Position numbers and translations under genes: made by a program. Shown here piece after piece: positions 7,196 to 13,235 of a stretch of DNA of 15,385 nt; the first letter of the stretch is position 1, and each line of letters starts with the position of its first letter. Below the pieces are notes generated by a model. It was not told the origin of the DNA and made no database searches. It saw only the letters and a program-made list of their open reading frames with translations. Origin of the DNA: Blastocatellia bacterium (GTDB lineage Bacteria > Acidobacteriota > Blastocatellia > Pyrinomonadales > Pyrinomonadaceae); the NCBI GenBank assembly GCA_003488005.1, contig DNND01000038.1, positions 1 through 15,385 of the forward strand. Reading direction: 5' to 3'.

Positions 7196-7350
7196 GCGGC
7201 TCTGCCGCCTTCCGTGCGGTAAGGCTCTGCCTTACCGTTCATCATCCAAAATGAATCGAGGCTGCGCCTCCGGGAACGAGGCGTAGCCTCTGAATACCTT
7301 ACCCGCAACGGAAAGGCAAAGCCTTTCCGCACGGAATGCGGCAGAGCCGC
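7196..7350. repeat. Cloverleaf-like palindromic element between pruA and fmt
   Basis: The outer stem 7196-7219 pairs with 7327-7350 at 23 of 24 positions. Three hairpins lie inside. Hairpin A (7217-7225 with 7229-7237) is a perfect 9-bp stem with loop TCT. Hairpin B (7258-7270 with 7278-7290) is 13 bp with one mismatch (possible G-U) and a 7-nt loop. Hairpin C (7309-7317 with 7321-7329) is a perfect 9-bp stem with loop AAA. Stems A and C share three bases each with the outer stem, so alternative folds compete. The element nearly fills the gap between the pruA stop and the fmt start. It is not a tRNA. A REP/BIME-like mobile repeat is the best guess. Confidence 0.8.
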
Positions 7351-7363
7351 CATTAACGCTAAC

Positions 7364-8953
7364 TCAGATCGCGGCTCGCTTCTCGAGCGGGCTGGCGGTG
7401 GCGCCAACTTTTTCCGCCGAGACCTTCGCTTGCATGAATAGCAGCAGATAGTCGCGACCGCCGGCCTTGGAGTCTGTGCCCGACATATTGAAACCACCAA
7501 ACGGATGGACGCCAACTAAAGCGCCGGTGCACTTGCGATTCAAATAGAGATTGCCAACGTGAAACTCGCGGCGCGCGCGTTCCAGTTTTTCTTCATCGGC
7601 GCTGTACACCGCGCCCGTTAAGCCAAACTGAGTATCATTCGCGATCCGCAAGGCATCGTCATAATCGTTCGCCTTAATCACAGCCAGCACTGGTCCAAAA
7701 ATTTCTTCCTGTTCAATGGTCGCGCCCGCTTTTACGTCAGCGATAACGGTCGGCTCAATGAAAAAGCCCTGCTCGCCGTCTGAACCACCGCCGGCGATAA
7801 CCCGGCCACCTTCGCTTTTGCCCTTTTCAATGTAGTCGTTGATCGTCTTGAAGGCCTTCTCATTGATGACGGCACTCATGTTTGTGGTGGCGTCATTTGG
7901 GCCACCAACTTTGATCTTCTCGGTGCGCTCGACAATTTTTTCCAGCATTTGATCATAAACACGCGCATCGATAATCGCGCGCGAACATGCCGAACACTTT
8001 TGTCCCTGAAAACCAAATGCAGACTGGACCACACCGGTGGCGGCCGCTTCCAAATCAGCATCTTCAGCAACGATTATTGCATCTTTACCGCCCATTTCGG
8101 CTACGACCCGCTTGATCCAAATCTGTCCGTCGTGCACTTTCGCCGCGCGTTCGTTGATGCGCAAACCAATTTCTCGCGAACCGGTAAAAGCGATGAAACG
8201 AGTCTTCGGATGGTCCACAATCACGTCGCCAACTTCAGCGCCGGAACCAGTCATGAAGTTAACTACGCCGGCGGGCAGCCCTGCTTCTTCAAGTATTTCA
8301 AAAAACTTGTAAGCGATCGCCGGCGCGTCGGATGAAGGCTTCAGCACGACCGTGTTGCCGGTCACAAACGCAGCGCTGGTCATGCCGGCCATGATTGCGA
8401 GCGGAAAATTCCATGGTGGAATGACCGCGCCCACGCCGAGGGGGATGTAATTCAAATGGTTGTCCTCGCCCTCAAGTTTCACCAGCGGCTGATCGCCTGC
8501 GTAGCGCAGCAACTCGCGCGCGTAGAACTCGCAAAAATCGATCGCTTCGGCAGTGTCGCCATCAGCCTCGGCCCAGGTCTTCGCCACTTCATAAATCATC
8601 CAGGCTGACAATTCGTGTTTGCGTTCGCGAATGATCGCAGCGACGCGAAACAGAAAACCAGCTCGTTCCTGCGCATCTGAATTTTTCCAACTTTTGAACG
8701 CCTGATAAGCGGACTCGACGGCTTGGTTGGCGAGTTCTTTAGTTGCCTTTTGAAAGCGACCGACAAGCTGCGTGCGATTGGCGGGATTGAAACTATCCAA
8801 TTTGCTGTCAGTGTTAATACGCTCGCCGCCGATAACCAGCGGATACTCCTGGCCCAGCTCGGTCTTTACTTTCTCCAGCGCCGCGCGCATCAACTGCGCG
8901 TTCTCTTCTTTACTAAAATCGGTAAACGGTTCGTTACGAAATTCTGTAGACAT
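7364..8953 (-). CDS. pruA: L-glutamate gamma-semialdehyde dehydrogenase (PruA/RocA type)
   Basis: This 529-aa NAD(P)-dependent aldehyde dehydrogenase would oxidise glutamate-5-semialdehyde (from 1-pyrroline-5-carboxylate) to glutamate, the second step of proline breakdown. Motifs are PPWNFPLAI at 179-187, FTGSREIG at 256-263, the general-base region EMGGKDAIIV at 286-295, the catalytic Cys320 in GQKCSACSR, EEIFGPV at 416-422, and the C-terminal HPFGGFNMSGTDSKAGG at 483-499, which is characteristic of this subfamily. Length fits stand-alone PruA/RocA (about 515-545) rather than the bifunctional PutA. The start at 8953 is chosen because GGAG lies 6 nt upstream; an in-frame ATG at 8989 has no ribosome site. 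No proline dehydrogenase gene is in the window. The gene sits between def and fmt, bounded by a palindromic repeat on each side. Another ALDH substrate cannot be excluded. Confidence 0.92.
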   Translation of the reverse strand: MSTEFRNEPFTDFSKEENAQLMRAALEKVKTELGQEYPLVIGGERINTDSKLDSFNPANRTQLVGRFQKATKELANQAVESAYQAFKSWKNSDAQERAGFLFRVAAIIRERKHELSAWMIYEVAKTWAEADGDTAEAIDFCEFYARELLRYAGDQPLVKLEGEDNHLNYIPLGVGAVIPPWNFPLAIMAGMTSAAFVTGNTVVLKPSSDAPAIAYKFFEILEEAGLPAGVVNFMTGSGAEVGDVIVDHPKTRFIAFTGSREIGLRINERAAKVHDGQIWIKRVVAEMGGKDAIIVAEDADLEAAATGVVQSAFGFQGQKCSACSRAIIDARVYDQMLEKIVERTEKIKVGGPNDATTNMSAVINEKAFKTINDYIEKGKSEGGRVIAGGGSDGEQGFFIEPTVIADVKAGATIEQEEIFGPVLAVIKANDYDDALRIANDTQFGLTGAVYSADEEKLERARREFHVGNLYLNRKCTGALVGVHPFGGFNMSGTDSKAGGRDYLLLFMQAKVSAEKVGATASPLEKRAAI

Positions 8954-8959
8954 GTTCAG

Positions 8960-8963
8960 CTCC
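8960..8963 (-). promoter_or_regulatory. Shine-Dalgarno GGAG deciding the pruA start
   Basis: GGAG on the minus strand, 6 nt before the ATG at 8953. It favours this start over the upstream in-frame ATG at 8989. Confidence 0.7.
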
Positions 8964-9003
8964 AATTGGGTTTTTTCAGATACTAACATAAGGTGAACGG
9001 ACG

Positions 9004-9097
9004 AAAGAGCGGGGGCATGCCCGCCTTCCCAACCTGAGAGATCAACTCAACTGCAGTAATCTCGAAGGTCAGGAAGGCGGGCATGCCCCCGCTCTTT
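9004..9097. repeat. Perfect 26-bp inverted repeat between def and pruA
   Basis: Bases 9004-9029 are an exact reverse complement of 9072-9097, with a 42-nt spacer. Each arm contains the self-complementary decamer GGGCATGCCC (9013-9022 and 9079-9088), so each arm can also fold by itself. No T-run follows on either strand, so it is not a standard intrinsic terminator. It fills most of the 178-nt gap between the def stop and the pruA start. It is probably a REP- or MITE-like element; that class is inferred from form only. Confidence 0.82.
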
Positions 9098-9131
9098 GAT
9101 TAGATTACCACTTGGTGGACATGCTTCTCGG

Positions 9132-9647
9132 CTAACTCCACTTCCCTGCTTTCTGAAGTTTCCTAATCTTGCGCTTGACGAGTTCGCGTTTGATGGAACT
9201 CATCTTGTTCAGAAAGACGATGCCATCGCAGTGGTCCGTTTCATGCAGCATGCAGCGCGCGGTCAGTTCCTCGCCGTCAATTTCAAACTCGTTCCCATTG
9301 ATGTCGTGCGCGCGCACAATCGCGCGCAGGCTGCGTTCGACCGGGGTAAAAATTCCGGGAAAGGACAGGCAGCCTTCTTCACCGTTTTGATTACCTTCGA
9401 CATTCAATACTTCCGGATTGATCATGACGATGCGTTGATCGGGATCCTTGCCGCCGGAGCAGTCCATCACGAACAATCGCTTTGAAACGCCGACCTGCGC
9501 CGCCGCCAAACCAACACCGGGCGCGGAATACATCGTCTCAAACATATCGCCGACCAGGATTTTCAACTCGTCATTAAACTCTGTGACCGGATCACCTGGC
9601 GCGTCGAGCACCGGGTGCGGCCACTTCACAATTTCCATCAATGCCAT
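9132..9647 (-). CDS. def: Peptide deformylase
   Basis: This 171-aa cytosolic metalloenzyme removes the N-formyl group from nascent proteins, reversing the modification installed by Fmt, which is encoded downstream. The three family motifs are present: GVGLAAAQVG at 44-53, EEGCLSFP at 90-97 with metal ligand C93, and HETDH at 135-139 with ligands H135 and H139 and catalytic E136. The residue after HETDH is Cys (HCDG) where Leu is usual, a mild variation. Length is normal. The ATG at 9647 begins MALMEIVKWPHPVL, matching the usual short N-terminus. The ribosome site is weak (GAGG about 13 nt away). An 86-nt gap separates it from the toxin gene. A TAAAAT box at 9696-9701 could be a -10 element, but no good -35 accompanies it. 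Confidence 0.96.
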   Translation of the reverse strand: MALMEIVKWPHPVLDAPGDPVTEFNDELKILVGDMFETMYSAPGVGLAAAQVGVSKRLFVMDCSGGKDPDQRIVMINPEVLNVEGNQNGEEGCLSFPGIFTPVERSLRAIVRAHDINGNEFEIDGEELTARCMLHETDHCDGIVFLNKMSSIKRELVKRKIRKLQKAGKWS

Positions 9648-9733
9648 ATCTCGCTTTGGTCCTCTTAAGTCGGCTTATTTCTGACTTTGCTTTTGATTTT
9701 ACGATGGACTGTGCTTACAAAACTAGTTACGGG

Positions 9734-10075
9734 CTAGAGTTGAAGTAGACGCCGCAAGCCATCGTCGACCTGAATCTGTTGCGCGGAAGAGAGCATGCCA
9801 ATCTCACGACGAATCAGTGCCATCGGAACCGTGGTGACGCGGTGCAGCTTAAGTGTCGATGCTACTTTGAGTCCGGTAGCGGCGAAGTCAGGCTGAGTGG
9901 GATCCAACAGAATATCCGTAGCGGACAGGTCGGGATGAATTCGACTGGTAATAAAGGCGACTAGGATATGGCGATTGGGACCAATAGGCTCAGTCAAACA
10001 AAGCGCGGGTCGTACCTTGAAGGTAGAGAGATCGTCGAACGGAAAAGGAACGAGAACAATTTTGCCTTTAGCCAT
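9734..10075 (-). CDS. PemK/MazF-family toxin
   Basis: The 113-aa product has the PemK/MazF fold signature. The N-terminal strand GKIVLVPFPFDDLS (4-17) leads to the conserved VRPAL (21-25). An ITSR segment follows at 42-45. VASTLKLHRVTTV (71-83) and the closing GMLSS region (93-97) match the family. Members are mostly mRNA-cleaving endoribonucleases of type II toxin-antitoxin systems; activity here is inferred. It starts within the last codons of the upstream small gene, with an 8-nt overlap (ATGGCTAA), the usual coupled antitoxin-first arrangement. Nothing in the sequence suggests truncation. Pairs of this type are usually autoregulated, but no operator is evident in the short upstream gap. 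Confidence 0.87.
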   Translation of the reverse strand: MAKGKIVLVPFPFDDLSTFKVRPALCLTEPIGPNRHILVAFITSRIHPDLSATDILLDPTQPDFAATGLKVASTLKLHRVTTVPMALIRREIGMLSSAQQIQVDDGLRRLLQL

Positions 10076-10316
10076 TGAACGGCTTTCCGTCAGATAGCGT
10101 GTAGATATCCTCTTTCTGATCCTTGAGGAATTCGAAGGCGGGGCTACTGCTGGCTATTCGCAACCAGTCCTGGTCTTCTGTCGAGTCAGAATTCTCCATT
10201 AAGATTATTACGCGTGCTCGGCTTGGACCACGGACCGGTAACGCCTCATCTAGATGAAGTTCACCGTTCTTATCAATCTCCCCCGTCGCCTCTATTGCCT
10301 TAGTGTCAGTAACCAT
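10068..10316 (-). CDS. Probable antitoxin partner of the PemK/MazF-like toxin
   Basis: This 82-aa acidic protein is assigned mainly by position: it directly precedes and overlaps the toxin gene. The N-terminal half (EIDKNGELHLDEALPVRGPSRARVIIL) has a strand-turn-strand pattern loosely like AbrB/MazE-type or other small antitoxin DNA-binding folds. The C-terminal half is acidic and ends EDIYTLSDGKPFNG, a tail I recall from small proteins paired with PemK-type toxins. The ATG at 10316 has AGGTG 6 nt upstream. An in-frame GTG at 10325 would add three residues but lies inside that ribosome site. No clear DNA-binding domain can be named. The 67-nt gap to the aroC stop shows no clear promoter. The pair could instead be carried by readthrough from aroC. 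Confidence 0.72.
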   Translation of the reverse strand: MVTDTKAIEATGEIDKNGELHLDEALPVRGPSRARVIILMENSDSTEDQDWLRIASSSPAFEFLKDQKEDIYTLSDGKPFNG

Positions 10317-10322
10317 AAACAG

Positions 10323-10327
10323 CACCT
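10323..10327 (-). promoter_or_regulatory. Shine-Dalgarno AGGTG deciding the antitoxin start
   Basis: AGGTG on the minus strand, spaced 6 nt from the ATG at 10316. The competing GTG start at 10325 overlaps this site, which makes it less likely. Confidence 0.5.
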
Positions 10328-10383
10328 GTCATCATTTAATAACTCGAATTGGGACCCGACGCAACTACTTTCGATGCGAAGAC

Positions 10384-11553
10384 CTAATAGCCGCGCAACT
10401 GCTCGCGATAGCCTTCGTAGTTGTGTTTCATTTCGCCCAAACTGTCGCCGCCGAATTTTTCGCGCAGCGCGTCGACAAGAGTTAATGCCACCATCGCTTC
10501 GCCAATCACTCCCGCCGCCGGAACTGCGGTGATGTCTGAACGTTCGAAGCCGGCGGGCTCGTTCTGCTTCGTATCAATATCAACTGAGCGCAGCGGACGT
10601 CGCAGTGTCGAAAGCGGTTTCATGTGTCCGCGAATTCTTATCTCTTCGCCGTTAGTTACGCCGCCCTCGAGCCCACCGGCTCGATTCGTTTCGCGTATGA
10701 ACTCTTTCGTCTCGTTGTTGTAAGCGATTTCGTCGTGCACTTCTGACCCGGGCAGCGCGCTCGCTTCGTTTCCCGCGCCGATGGCGACGGTTTTAACTGC
10801 GGGAATCGACATAACAGCCTGGGCCAACCGGCCGTCGAGTTTCAAATCCCAGGCCGTGTGCGAACCAAGCCCGGAAACAACTCCGCGCGCGACCACTTCA
10901 AAGATGCCGCCTAACGTATCGCCGCTTTCGCGTTTCTGATCGATTAGTTCAACCATGCGTCGCTGCGCTGACGAATCAGAGCAGCGCAACGGTGCATCAT
11001 CAGGAATCGCAGCGATTGCCTCCCAGCCCAACTCCAACGGTTTCTCTGGAATCCCGCCAAGCTGAATAACGTGGCTAAGAATATCAATGCCGAATGCGGT
11101 TAGCAGTTGCTTTACGAGAGCGCCGCAAGCGACGCGCGCCGCAGTCTCCCTCGCGGATGCGCGTTCGAGCACGTTGCGCAGGTCTCGCGCGGCAAACTTT
11201 TGCCCACCCGCAAGATCGGCGTGACCGGGCCGCGGGCGTTTCAGCTCACGCGATTTTTCCGAAGCGACTTCGCGCGGCTCGGCAGCCATAACCTCAGTCC
11301 AGTTGGCCCAGTCTTTGTTCTCGATCAAGAGAGCAATGGGCGAACCGAGCGTTAAGCCGTGACGCACGCCGCTAAGAAGTTCGACTTCGTCCTGCTCGAT
11401 CTTCATTCGACCGCCGCGACCGTAGCCCCACTGCCGGCGTTTCAGCTCATGATTGATGGCAGCCACATCAACCGGCATGCCGGCGGGCAGACCCTCAACA
11501 ATCGCGACCAGTGCGCGTCCATGTGATTCGCCTGCGGTGGTAAACCGAAACAT
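10384..11553 (-). CDS. aroC: Chorismate synthase
   Basis: AroC converts 5-enolpyruvylshikimate 3-phosphate to chorismate, the last step of the shikimate pathway, using reduced FMN. The 389-aa product has the normal length. Family signatures are AGESHG at 7-12, RRQWGYGRGGRM at 39-50, RPRPGHADL at 106-114, the FMN-binding RASARETAARVA at 131-142, NRAGGLEGGVTNG at 290-302 and GFERSDITAVPAAGVIGEAM at 335-353. The start at 11553 is the family N-terminus (MFRFTTAGESHG). It has no Shine-Dalgarno sequence because a 7-bp tandem repeat begins at the base next to the start codon. No other shikimate gene is in the window. Confidence 0.98.
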   Translation of the reverse strand: MFRFTTAGESHGRALVAIVEGLPAGMPVDVAAINHELKRRQWGYGRGGRMKIEQDEVELLSGVRHGLTLGSPIALLIENKDWANWTEVMAAEPREVASEKSRELKRPRPGHADLAGGQKFAARDLRNVLERASARETAARVACGALVKQLLTAFGIDILSHVIQLGGIPEKPLELGWEAIAAIPDDAPLRCSDSSAQRRMVELIDQKRESGDTLGGIFEVVARGVVSGLGSHTAWDLKLDGRLAQAVMSIPAVKTVAIGAGNEASALPGSEVHDEIAYNNETKEFIRETNRAGGLEGGVTNGEEIRIRGHMKPLSTLRRPLRSVDIDTKQNEPAGFERSDITAVPAAGVIGEAMVALTLVDALREKFGGDSLGEMKHNYEGYREQLRGY

Positions 11554-11641
11554 GTCAGTTATCAGTTGTCAGTTGTCAGTTGTAAATCAGGTGGCGAACG
11601 AGGCTCAGTATGCAACTGACAACGGACCACTGACCACTGAC
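11554..11641. repeat. Inverted pair of heptamer tandem arrays upstream of aroC
   Basis: On the plus strand, 11554-11588 reads as five 7-bp units: GTCAGTT, ATCAGTT, GTCAGTT, GTCAGTT, GTAAATC. After a spacer, 11614-11641 reads AACTGAC, AACGGAC, CACTGAC, CACTGAC, which are the reverse-complement units. The two arms could form a long imperfect hairpin. The array begins at the base next to the aroC ATG and ends 4 nt before the stop codon of the FAD oxidase gene. It resembles short tandemly repeated repetitive (STRR-like) heptamers described in cyanobacteria. Confidence 0.85.
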
Positions 11642-11645
11642 AACG

Positions 11646-13235
11646 TCATAAATACTCTTCGGAAAAAATATTGCCGCGGCCAAGAATACCGGCCGGATCG
11701 AAAGCGCGCTTCAGCGCGGCCATCTCGCGCAAATTTTCCTCGCTGTAAAAGAGGCGCAGGTAGTCGCGCTTCAGTTTTCCAATCCCATGTTCCGCTGACA
11801 GCGTCCCGCCGACAGCGGCGGCGCGGTTTAGAAACTGCAAATAGATCTCGCGCGCCTGGGCCGCTTCGTCATCATTGCGCGGCAGAATATTTACATGAAC
11901 ATGATTGTCGCCGATGTGACCAAAAATTGTGTAGCGCAGGCCGCTCGGGCGCAGCGTCTCCTCATAGAACCGCAGCATGCCGGCAAATTCGGCGTCGGGC
12001 ACGGACATGTCGGTAGAAACTTTGCGTTGGTTGTGCCGCGCAAACCATTCGTTCATCAGAACGGGCAGCGCATGGCGAAACTCGCGCAACCCGGCCTGGT
12101 CCGCTTCACCGGTCGCGAACCATGACTTTTCAGCCAACGCATTATTCTGTTCCAACAACCCGAGCCATTCATTCATCAACGACTCATCGGTCGCCGCAGT
12201 TGTTTCTTGTTCGAAGAAAACGGCCCCCACCGCTTCCGCTGGAATCGTTTCATATTTCTGACGCAGGAAATTAAGCGACTCGCTGTCGAAATATTCCAAG
12301 GCACGCGCATCCAGATTCGTTATGGACTCTCCTGCGGTTGATGATTGGGGCCTGGCTTGGCGGTCAGTTATCTCCAGCGCCTTGTTCATCAGCGCGCCTA
12401 GTTTAGCCGCCGACCCACGCGGTTCTCTGCTGGTTAAGGAACGACTACGCGCGGCCTGAACAAAAGCAAGCAGATCATCTTCTGCACTGAAGAAGACTAT
12501 GCCGCTCAACAATGCTTCGGGCTTTGGCAGTAATGCTACTTCGATTTCAACTACGACGCCGAGCGTGCCTTCACTGCCGATGAATAAGTCAACCAGATCC
12601 ATTTCCGGCGCGACGTAATAACCAGCCGCGTGTTTGCGCGTGTGCGGCATCTGGTAAGCCGGCAAGCGCGCTTCGATTGTTCGACCTGATGGCAGCGGAA
12701 GGTTTAATTCTCCGGACCGGTCCGCGCGCAGCTCGCCCCGTCGTAGGTTGATGATGTCGCCGGTTGCCAATACAACTTTCAGGCGCTGTACATACTTTCG
12801 CGTTGGTCCATATTTGAAAGTACGCGCACCCGAAGCATTCGTCGCCACCGTGCCGCCGAGAAAACAACTGCGTTCGGTAGGATCGGGCGGATAAAAAAGT
12901 TGTTCGGAGTCGACGAACTTTTGCAGATCGGCGAGCCGCACGCCCGCCTCAGCTACGGCGCTGCCACCGCCGTCATTCTTGTGAGCAATGCTTCTAATTT
13001 GATTGAGCTTGTCGGTGGCGAGAACGACACCCGCCGCAGGAACGCGACCACCGACGGTGCCTGTCCCGGCGCCGGAAATCGTAACCGGCGTTTTGTCCTG
13101 CGCTGCGCCGCGCAGAATCTCGGCAACGTCTTCGGCAGTTTCCGGAAAGACCACACGATCCGCATGACCAGGCGGCAGATAGCTGGAGTCGGAAAGATAG
13201 CCTTGAATTTCGTCGGGATTAGTTTTCGTTAACAT
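11646..13235 (-). CDS. FAD-linked oxidase, GlcD/D-lactate dehydrogenase family
   Basis: The 529-aa protein combines a PCMH-type FAD-binding domain (about 26-240) with the FAD-linked oxidase C-terminal domain (about 245-525). Evidence: SGAGTGTVGG at 54-63, YPPDPTERSCFLGGTVATNASG at 115-136, FIGSEGTLG at 218-226, GHIGDNHVHVN at 439-449 (active-site His residues), SAEHGIGKLKR at 480-490 and KRAFDPAGILGRGNIF at 509-524. Members oxidise 2-hydroxy acids such as glycolate, D-lactate or D-2-hydroxyglutarate. The substrate cannot be read from this sequence, and no GlcE or GlcF subunit gene is nearby. Its ATG overlaps the uvrB stop by one base (TGATG), so translation is probably coupled to uvrB. A GTG one codon earlier is the alternative start. 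Confidence 0.88.
   Translation of the reverse strand: MLTKTNPDEIQGYLSDSSYLPPGHADRVVFPETAEDVAEILRGAAQDKTPVTISGAGTGTVGGRVPAAGVVLATDKLNQIRSIAHKNDGGGSAVAEAGVRLADLQKFVDSEQLFYPPDPTERSCFLGGTVATNASGARTFKYGPTRKYVQRLKVVLATGDIINLRRGELRADRSGELNLPLPSGRTIEARLPAYQMPHTRKHAAGYYVAPEMDLVDLFIGSEGTLGVVVEIEVALLPKPEALLSGIVFFSAEDDLLAFVQAARSRSLTSREPRGSAAKLGALMNKALEITDRQARPQSSTAGESITNLDARALEYFDSESLNFLRQKYETIPAEAVGAVFFEQETTAATDESLMNEWLGLLEQNNALAEKSWFATGEADQAGLREFRHALPVLMNEWFARHNQRKVSTDMSVPDAEFAGMLRFYEETLRPSGLRYTIFGHIGDNHVHVNILPRNDDEAAQAREIYLQFLNRAAAVGGTLSAEHGIGKLKRDYLRLFYSEENLREMAALKRAFDPAGILGRGNIFSEEYL

Noticed and set aside
7196..7350. tRNA or tmRNA because of the cloverleaf shape
   Set aside because: Arm lengths (24, 9, 13 and 9 bp) and loops do not match a tRNA, and no T-loop or CCA-like end is seen.
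7189..7515. N-terminal extension of fmt by 109 residues in the same open frame
   Set aside because: It would run through the cloverleaf palindrome and overlap pruA by about 150 nt, and the family N-terminus begins at 7188.
9004..9097. Intrinsic terminator for def
   Set aside because: The stem is long and GC-rich, but no T-run follows on the minus strand.
11554..11641. CRISPR array
   Set aside because: The units are 7 bp and contiguous, with no spacers and no cas genes.
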